This document shows positions 1-6,900 of a stretch of DNA of 33,199 nucleotides, piece after piece (positions within the stretch are counted from its first letter, which is position 1; every line of letters begins with the position of its first letter). The notes under the pieces were generated by a model. It was not told the origin of the DNA, did not search any database, and saw only the letters and a list, made by a program, of their open reading frames with translations. Source of the stretch: an uncultured Myxococcales bacterium (lineage in GTDB: Bacteria; Myxococcota_A; UBA9042; DTJE01). The DNA lies in contig CAIOFV010000053.1 of NCBI GenBank assembly GCA_903857665.1, positions 1 through 33,199 of the forward strand. The letters are read 5' to 3'. A program made the translations under genes and the position numbers.

Positions 1-84
1 CATCGCGGCAACCAACCATCCTCGAAGTGCCATGCCCCCCTCCCCGCGGGCGCCGAGGCCCGCGTCATGAAACGTGCCCCCGCT

Positions 85-2514
85 TCACCAGCCCGTCGCT
101 GCCCAGGGCCGGGCCTGCTTGACGACCAGCCTGCGCCCGGTGCCGATGAACTTGAACTCGATGTCCAGCGCCAGCAGCGTCGCGTCCTGGCGGTACAGCG
201 GCGCGAAGTGGTTGCGGGCGGTGTAGGCGGCCTGGAACAGCGCCTGGACCTCTGCGGCCGACAGGATCGGGCCGCCCGGGTGCAGGCTGCTGAAGCGCTC
301 CTCGACCACCTGGACCCCGCTGGGGCCGGGCACCATCTCCAGCACCTCGGCGACCGAGCCGTCCTCCGGGTTGGTCACCGGGACCTCCCCCATCTGGACG
401 TTCACGTAGAAGCCGTCCGTGAAGGGGTCGGACAGGTTCTTCGTGACCAGCACGCCGTTGGCCTGCTCGTCCGGGAACGACGTGTGCACGGCGACGCCCA
501 TCCGAACCGACAGGTGGTCCACGCCCCAGAAGGACCGTTCCTCGAACGCACGCCAGTTCCAGACCGACGCCCAGACGCTGCGGACGACCTGGCCCGCGTC
601 CGCCGACGTCGCGCCCAGGCTGGTGTAGAGCCCGGCCCCGCTGAAGCCTTCCAGGTCCTCGCTGTTGGTGGACGAACGCAACTTGACCTTGCCGGTGCCC
701 CAGCGGGTCGCCACCGCGTCGTCCAGCGCGGCGCCGAACACCGGGTCCACGGTGCCGTTCGCATACAGCCACCGCACCAGGAACAGTGTCGCTTCCCGCA
801 GCGGCGCGTCGCTGGCGAACGTCGGGTCCACGATCACCCGCGCGACCAGGTCGCCCAGGGCCTCGCCGTCCACCGCGGGCCGGCACAAGTCGCGGGCCCG
901 GTTGCACACGTCGGTCGCCCGCGGCCCGGGGCACAGCGACGCCGCCGTGTCGCAGTCCGCCGCAGCGACCTTCCGGTTCGCCTGGTAGGCGACGTAGGCG
1001 GAAAACGGGATCGCGAACCCGTCGGGCGCGACGTCCGGCAGGCAGCGGTGCAGTTCGGCCAGGTTCGCCGCCTTGACGCCGACGGACTTCGCGTCGCCGA
1101 ACACCACGTCGGCGAACGCCGGGAACCCCGTCGTCGTGTCGTCGTGCGCGGGCGCGAAGGGCTGCGGGTGCCGCGACGCCCAGAAGGCCTCGGCGTCCGC
1201 CAGCGTCGCCTCGGCCAGCGTGAACGTCCCGCCCTTGGCCTCGAAGCGGACCATCTTGCCGATCAGCGGCGCCACGCGCGGGTCCGTGCCCGCCCCGGGC
1301 AGCGCGATGTTCGGGGTGCCCCGGCTGTGGGCGGCGACGTTGACGTGGGCCAGCGGGGTCTGCAGTTGTTCCGTGATGGTGCCGCCGACGATCGGCAGGT
1401 CGTTGGGCAGGTCCGTCAGGATCAGCACGTCGGTGAACGACACGATCTGCGTCGCCAGGTCGTCCGGGGTCAAGTGCCGCAGCGTGCCGTAGGCCAGCCC
1501 CGGGTTCAGGACCTGTAGCGACGTCTGCCCCCACAACTCGCTGCGGGCGACCCACGGCTCGTCGCGGGCCTTCAACGGATCCGCGTCCGCGCGCGCCTGG
1601 TCCTCCTGCACCTGTCCCGCGGGCAGGTATACGACCCGCGATTCGCCGCCGTCCAGCGCGGCCAGGCCCAGCGTCTCCTCGACCATGCGGGCCACGTTGC
1701 CCGCTTCCTGCGGCGTCAGCTCGTCGTTGGGGAAGAAGCCGATGGCGTAGGGCGCCGTCAGCGTGCCGCCACCGAGGGCCTGGACGGGCGCGGCGATCCC
1801 GGCATACCGGATCACCGTCCCGCCGTAGCCGGTGCGGTTCGTGCCGTGGTAGGTCTGTGCCTCGAACTGTGCCGGCGTCACGGCCTTCCCCAGCACGTCG
1901 TGCACGAAGTCGTAGTGGATGGGGTGCTTGCGGGTGTTCTGGTAGTACACGGTCGGGCCCGACAGGTCCACGTAGAACTTGACCGCCTGCGCGGCGCCGA
2001 CCTCGCTATCTGCCAGCCAGGCCATCGCGATGAAGTCGTCCAGCGACGCGTCGGCGTCGAAGCCGGTCCGGTAGTCGGGGGTCGCCTTCGCGGCCGGAAG
2101 GGGGTCCAGCGTCACCACTGCGGCCCGATGCGCCACGGGGGCCGCCGGGATCCCGTCGGCCGTGTCCGCGCCCTCCGTGCCCACGGCGACCGTCGTGAAC
2201 CGGTACCCGCGGGCCTTGATCGTCAACCGCGCAGGTCCCGCGTCGGCCAGGCGCACGCCCTCGGAAGTGCATCGAAGCGCCTGGGTGTCGCCGGTCCCGC
2301 CGGTCCCGCACGACGCGCGATCGACCGAGCCATCGGCGTGGGCTGCGGCCACGTAGATCGTCGCGCTCGGGGTGTCCCCGGTGCCCCGGACCACCACGGC
2401 CACGCTGCCGTCCCACGCGGTCCCGCCAGCGGCGCACCCGGCCCACAAGACCGCCAGGATTCCACACGCAACCGCCACGCCCCTGCCTTCGTCACCTGTC
2501 CGTTCCCGGGACAT
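85..2514 (-). CDS. Surface lipoprotein with phosphohistidine (PEP-mobile) and PEP/pyruvate-binding ATP-grasp domains
   Basis: 809 residues from the ATG at 2514, which a G-rich stretch precedes. This start places a signal sequence with lipobox (LWAGC) close to the N-terminus; in-frame ATGs at 2547 and 2640 would put it too far in. After an N-terminal domain of unknown type comes a PEP-utilising mobile-domain signature, TPLAHVNVAAHSRGTPN, with H390 in the position of the phosphorylated histidine. The C-terminal part carries the pyruvate phosphate dikinase ATP-grasp signature LRSSTNSEDLEGFSGAG, with R613 as the usual nucleotide-contacting arginine. The PEP-binding TIM barrel of true PEP synthase is not visible, and the His domain comes before the ATP-grasp domain, the reverse of PEP synthase and rifampicin phosphotransferase. 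Similar annotated PEP/pyruvate-binding proteins occur in Myxococcota. Substrate unknown. If it is lipidated and exported, how it would obtain ATP is unclear. Confidence 0.85.
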   Translation of the reverse strand: MSRERTGDEGRGVAVACGILAVLWAGCAAGGTAWDGSVAVVVRGTGDTPSATIYVAAAHADGSVDRASCGTGGTGDTQALRCTSEGVRLADAGPARLTIKARGYRFTTVAVGTEGADTADGIPAAPVAHRAAVVTLDPLPAAKATPDYRTGFDADASLDDFIAMAWLADSEVGAAQAVKFYVDLSGPTVYYQNTRKHPIHYDFVHDVLGKAVTPAQFEAQTYHGTNRTGYGGTVIRYAGIAAPVQALGGGTLTAPYAIGFFPNDELTPQEAGNVARMVEETLGLAALDGGESRVVYLPAGQVQEDQARADADPLKARDEPWVARSELWGQTSLQVLNPGLAYGTLRHLTPDDLATQIVSFTDVLILTDLPNDLPIVGGTITEQLQTPLAHVNVAAHSRGTPNIALPGAGTDPRVAPLIGKMVRFEAKGGTFTLAEATLADAEAFWASRHPQPFAPAHDDTTTGFPAFADVVFGDAKSVGVKAANLAELHRCLPDVAPDGFAIPFSAYVAYQANRKVAAADCDTAASLCPGPRATDVCNRARDLCRPAVDGEALGDLVARVIVDPTFASDAPLREATLFLVRWLYANGTVDPVFGAALDDAVATRWGTGKVKLRSSTNSEDLEGFSGAGLYTSLGATSADAGQVVRSVWASVWNWRAFEERSFWGVDHLSVRMGVAVHTSFPDEQANGVLVTKNLSDPFTDGFYVNVQMGEVPVTNPEDGSVAEVLEMVPGPSGVQVVEERFSSLHPGGPILSAAEVQALFQAAYTARNHFAPLYRQDATLLALDIEFKFIGTGRRLVVKQARPWAATGW

Positions 2515-2646
2515 GTCCCCCCCGTCCGGCCTGTCCGAGGCCCCCATGGCCAAGGGCGTGTTCCGATCCGAGTGTCGTCGCATCGGAATGTTCCGGTATT
2601 TGCACGCCGGAATGCAAGGTGCCCAGACCCGGGCATTCATCCGGGC

Positions 2647-3531
2647 CTAGACATACCGGACGTCGGCCAGCCGACGGTGCTGGACGCGGACGAACGTCAC
2701 GGCGGGGTGGCCGACCACGATGGCCGCCAGCACCACCTGGTGATCCGCGATGCCCCAGCGCCGGCGCAGCGCGCGCGACCGCTCGACGATGGGGGGCACC
2801 AGCCCGATCATCGTACTGCCCAGCCCCAGCGCGTGCGCGGCAAGCATGGCATTCTGGGTCACCAGCAGCGCGTTGTCCTTGAACGACAGGCAGGTGCGAT
2901 TGCCCAGGAACAGGATGACAGCCGGGGCGTCGTACAGCATCTTGTCCTGCCCGGTCCGGTCGAACACCTCGTTCGCTTCCCGGGTCAGGCCCAGCACGTA
3001 GTCCCGCAGGGCCGCCCAGTCGTCGCGTCCCGCCACCAGCCGGAAGATGGCCCGCCCCATCATGTTCCGGGTCATGCGGTCCATCGTCGCGTAGCCGGTG
3101 CGCATCACGGTCGTCAGCCTGCGGACCTCGGCCGGCCCGGTCAGCACCAGCGCGGATGTCGAGTGGGGCGGCCACCCCATCGGCGCGGTGGCGGACATTT
3201 CCAGCAGGCGGTCCAGCAGCGTCCGATCGACGGGGCGATCCAGGAAGCGCCGCACCGAGCGACGCGACTGCATCAGGCGGTCCAGGGCATTCGCGTCGAA
3301 GCCCCAGGGCAGGGCCTCCGAGAAATCCGAGGGATCGAGCCCGTCCACCCGCATGGCGTCCTGGGCGCAGACCATCACGCAGTGCCCGCAACGGAAGCAC
3401 TTGTCCTCGCGGCCCGGGATCGCCCGTGCCAGGCCGTCCACCACCTCCAGCACCAGCATGGGGCAGACCTTTGCGCACGCGTTGCAGCCGTTGCACTTCG
3501 ACGGGTTGGTTCGGGTGGTCAGGGCGTTCAT
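2647..3531 (-). CDS. Ferredoxin-nitroreductase fusion protein
   Basis: 294 residues. The start at 3531 has GGGGAG about six bases upstream and puts the ferredoxin motif at the N-terminus. Residues 1-60 hold two 4Fe-4S motifs, C13-x2-C16-x2-C19-x3-C23 and C45-x2-C48-x2-C51-x3-C55. Residues from about 75 onward are a flavin nitroreductase-family domain: SRRSVRRF at its beginning, SATAPMGWPPHSTSALVL in the middle, and a C-terminal ALGLGSTMIG followed by VVLAAIVVGHP. This ferredoxin-plus-nitroreductase architecture is a known group in anaerobes and facultative bacteria and is expected to pass electrons from the iron-sulfur clusters to FMN to reduce an unknown acceptor in the cytoplasm. It is divergent from the GIY-YIG gene, with an 81-base shared upstream region, and convergent with nothing; the lipoprotein gene follows on the same strand after 132 bases, so co-transcription is possible but not shown. 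Confidence 0.9.
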   Translation of the reverse strand: MNALTTRTNPSKCNGCNACAKVCPMLVLEVVDGLARAIPGREDKCFRCGHCVMVCAQDAMRVDGLDPSDFSEALPWGFDANALDRLMQSRRSVRRFLDRPVDRTLLDRLLEMSATAPMGWPPHSTSALVLTGPAEVRRLTTVMRTGYATMDRMTRNMMGRAIFRLVAGRDDWAALRDYVLGLTREANEVFDRTGQDKMLYDAPAVILFLGNRTCLSFKDNALLVTQNAMLAAHALGLGSTMIGLVPPIVERSRALRRRWGIADHQVVLAAIVVGHPAVTFVRVQHRRLADVRYV

Positions 3532-3612
3532 GGCGCTCCCCGGAAAAGTCTGGCCGAGGATAGACCATTTTTGGGCTACGCTCGCAACGAAGGCGGATCC
3601 ACCGGGTTGAAG

Positions 3613-3882
3613 ATGCCGTTCACCACCTACATCGTTCGCTGTTCGGACGGCACCCTGTACACCGGGTACTCCCGCGACCTTCAAAAGCGCCTGGCCCAGC
3701 ACAACGCGGGCCTGGGCGCCGTCTACACGCGCGGTCGCCGGCCGGTATGCCTGGTCTACGCGGAGGCGTTCCCCACCCAGCGGGAAGCGATGCAGCGCGA
3801 GTGCCGGTTGAAGAAGTGGTCGCGGGCGAAAAAGGAGGCGCTGATCGCCGGCCGCAAGCCCCCGCAGGATCCTGCGCCTTGA
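3613..3882 (+). CDS. GIY-YIG nuclease-superfamily small protein (UPF0213/YhbQ-like)
   Basis: 89 residues from the ATG at 3613. The protein opens with the GIY-YIG core: TYIVRCSDGTLYTGYSRDL, in which Y6 and the YTGY stretch (Y16-Y19) supply the two tyrosine elements, followed by R26 and LAQHNAG. The second half has QREAMQRECRLKKWSRAKKEALI, containing the conserved glutamate and basic helix of the stand-alone YhbQ/UPF0213 group. Length matches that group (80-100 residues). These single-domain proteins are structure-specific DNA endonuclease-like; the biological role is poorly defined. It lies alone, divergent from the nitroreductase gene, and 75 bases before the cysteine protease gene on the same strand. 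The reading frame extends far upstream without a stop, but that part is antisense to two real genes. Confidence 0.9.
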   Translation: MPFTTYIVRCSDGTLYTGYSRDLQKRLAQHNAGLGAVYTRGRRPVCLVYAEAFPTQREAMQRECRLKKWSRAKKEALIAGRKPPQDPAP

Positions 3883-3957
3883 CGGGGGCGGCGCCGTTCC
3901 GGATGCTTGTCGTATCCGGGAAGTTTACCGTCGGGAAGTGCTGCAGGGAGGTCGGGG

Positions 3958-6900
3958 ATGCGCCGAGGGGCGACGAGCAGGGCAGGGTGGGCCGCGCGGC
4001 CGGTGTCGCTGCTGCTCCGGTCGCCGCTGCTCGTGGCGCTGCTGCTCGTGTCGCTACCCGGGCCGGCCCTCGCCCAGGGTTCGGATCTCGACGCGATCCG
4101 CGCGGCCATCCGGGACGCCCATGCCCACTGGTTCCCGGCCGACAACCCGGTGTGGCGCCTGTCCCCCGCGGCCCGTGCGCGCCTGTCCGGCGCCATCCTC
4201 GGCGTTCCCACGGACCCGTCGATCGCGACCTTCCGCGCGTCGTCCCGGGCCGCCCTGCCGCCGCGGCTGGACTGGCGCAACATCGGCGGGGCGTCCTACG
4301 TCACGGGCATCCGCAACCAGGGCGGGTGCGGGTCGTGCTGGGCCTTCGGGGCCACGGCGGCCTTCGAGTCGGCCTTCCTGATCCAGCAGGGCACCCCGGG
4401 CCAGGAATTCGACCGTTCGGAGCAGGACGTCCTGTCGTGCAGCCGCGGGGGCGACTGCACGGGCGGGTTCACCGACGTCGCGCTGTCCTACATCGTCGGG
4501 ACTGGCATCGTCGATGACGCCTGCTTCGCATACGTGGGCGACTCGCTGCCCTGCGCCGACAAGTGCCGCGACTGGGACCGCCGGACCTTCAAGGCCCGCG
4601 GCATCGAGGCCGTGGCCGGCGACGTCGAAACGCTGAAGGCCGCGCTGCAGCGCGGCCCGACCACGGCCTGCTTCACGACGTACGAGGACTTCAACGCGTA
4701 CGGCGGCGGCGTCTACCAGCACGTCTGGGGCTATGTGACGGGCGGCCACTCGGTCGAACTGATCGGCTACGACGACGTGCAGCAGGCCTTCATCGCCAAG
4801 AACTCGTGGGGCGACGGGTGGGGCGAAAAGGGGTTCTTCCGGATCCGGTACGGCGATTCCGGCTTCGGATCCTGCGCGCTGCGGGTGCTGCGCAACGAGG
4901 CGCCGCGTATCGCGTACGTGCCGTCGGTGGTGGTGGTGCCGGGGGTCCCGCTGGAAACGACGATCGCGGCCGAGGACCCCGACGGCGACGCCCTGTCCTG
5001 GGACGTGACGGGCCTCGACGCGCTGCCGGGCCCGGCCACCTTCGACCCGGCGACGGCCACGCTGCGGTGGGCGCCTCCCGAGGGGACGGCCGGGACCTGG
5101 GACGTGACGTTCCGGGTGTCCGACGACTGGGCCCCGCCCGGGGTCGCCCAGCGAACGGTACGGGTCAGCGCCTGCCCGGCGGCCTGCGACGACGGCAACC
5201 CCTGCACCGACGACGTCTGCCCGGACGGGACCTGCCGGCATGAATTCAACGCGGCGCCCTGCGCCCCGGACGGCAACCCGTGCACGCGGGACGCGTGCCT
5301 GGACGGCGCGTGCCAGGCCGTCGAGCCCGATGGCACGGCCTGCGACGACGACGGCAACGACTGCACGCTGGACGTGTGCCGGGCCGGCGCCTGCGTGCAC
5401 GAGGCCCTCGAGGACGGCGCGGGCTGCGGCGACGACGGCAGCGAGTGCACGGCCGACGCCTGCCGCGGCGGCTCCTGCGTGCACGACCCGCTGCCCGACG
5501 GGGCATCGTGCGCGGCCGACTTCGAGGTCTGCACGATCGACGCCTGCCGGGGCGGCGCCTGCGTCCACGACCCCATCCCGGATGGCGAGCCCTGCGACCT
5601 GGGACTGATCGACGCCTGCACGCTCACCTCGTGCCAGGGCGGCACGTGCAACGCGATGGCGGCGCCCGATGGTACGGCCTGCGACGACGGGCGGACCTGC
5701 ACGACCGGGGATGCCTGCGCATCGGGGACCTGCCAGGGGAACCCGCCCCCGGCCTGCGACGACGGCCTGGCCTGCACGCGCGATGGCTGCGAGGATGGGG
5801 CGGCCTTCGGCGATTCCTCGGAGTCGTTCGAGGACGTCGCGCTTTCGGGCATCGACACCGGCATCGACGGCGACGAGGCGGCGGCCGGCCCGTTCGACAT
5901 CGGCTTCGGCTTCCCCCTGGGCGGCGGCGTGCCCCGGACGCGCTTCTGGGCCTCCACGAACGGCCTGGTGTCGTTCGGCGAGGCGGTGGCCACCGGGGCC
6001 CACGGCGACTTCCCGGGAGGGCCGGGGCCGAAGGACCTGGTCGCCGTCTACTGGGACGACCTGGTGTGCCGGCGCGACCAGGGCTGCCGCGTCGCCTACG
6101 CGACGCTGGGCCAGGCGCCCGGCCGCCGCCTCGTGGTCCAGTGGATCGGGGCGGGGGTGTACGGCGTGCCCGGGTCGGCCCTGGCGATGGAAGCGGTGCT
6201 GCACGAAGACGGCCGCATCGACCTGCGGTACGGCGACCTCGTGGGCGCCGCCGGGCGCACCGCGGCCATCGGCTTCGAGGACGCGTCCGGACGGGGGCTG
6301 GCGTACTCCGTGGACCAGGCCACGGTGGGGCCGGGCCTGTCGCTGCGCTACGATCCGGCCGCGACCTTCACCTGCACGATCCTTCCGGACAAGGGCACCT
6401 GCGTGATCGGGGGCGCGTGCCTGGGCAGCGGCACCCCGCATCCCACGGATCCCTGCCTGGCCTGCGACGGCGGCCAGTCCTGGCAGGCGTGGAGCCCCGT
6501 TCCGGGCGGCCGGTGCGACGACGGCGACCCGTGCACGTCCTGGGACAGTTGCGGCGCCGCCGGGTGCGCGGGCCAGCGGTATTCCTGCGACGACGGCGAA
6601 CCGTGCACGGTCGATTCGTGCGACGGGCTGGGCGGGTGTGTGCACGTGCCGCTGGACGGCGGCCCCTGCGACGATGGCAGCCCCTGCACGTTCGCGGACA
6701 CCTGCGTGGCGGGCGCCTGCAGGGGGTCGAGCCTGCGCGATGGGACGCCGTGCGATGACGGCCGCGGCTGCACCGCGGACGACGCCTGCCGGGCCGGGGC
6801 CTGCGTGGGCGTGCTGCCGCCCGATTGCGTGGACGGGCTGGAGTGCACCGGCGATCGATGCGTGGACCTGCCGACGTCCGGCGGCGCCGCGGCGTACCGC

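Noticed and set aside
1..84. Left edge of the window
   Set aside because: I see no gene end, RNA or terminator in these 84 bases after the stop of the first minus-strand gene.
2617..2634. Inverted repeat TTGCA...TGCAA upstream of the dikinase-type lipoprotein gene
   Set aside because: Arms of only five bases, about 100 bases before the start and without a matching promoter; could be chance.
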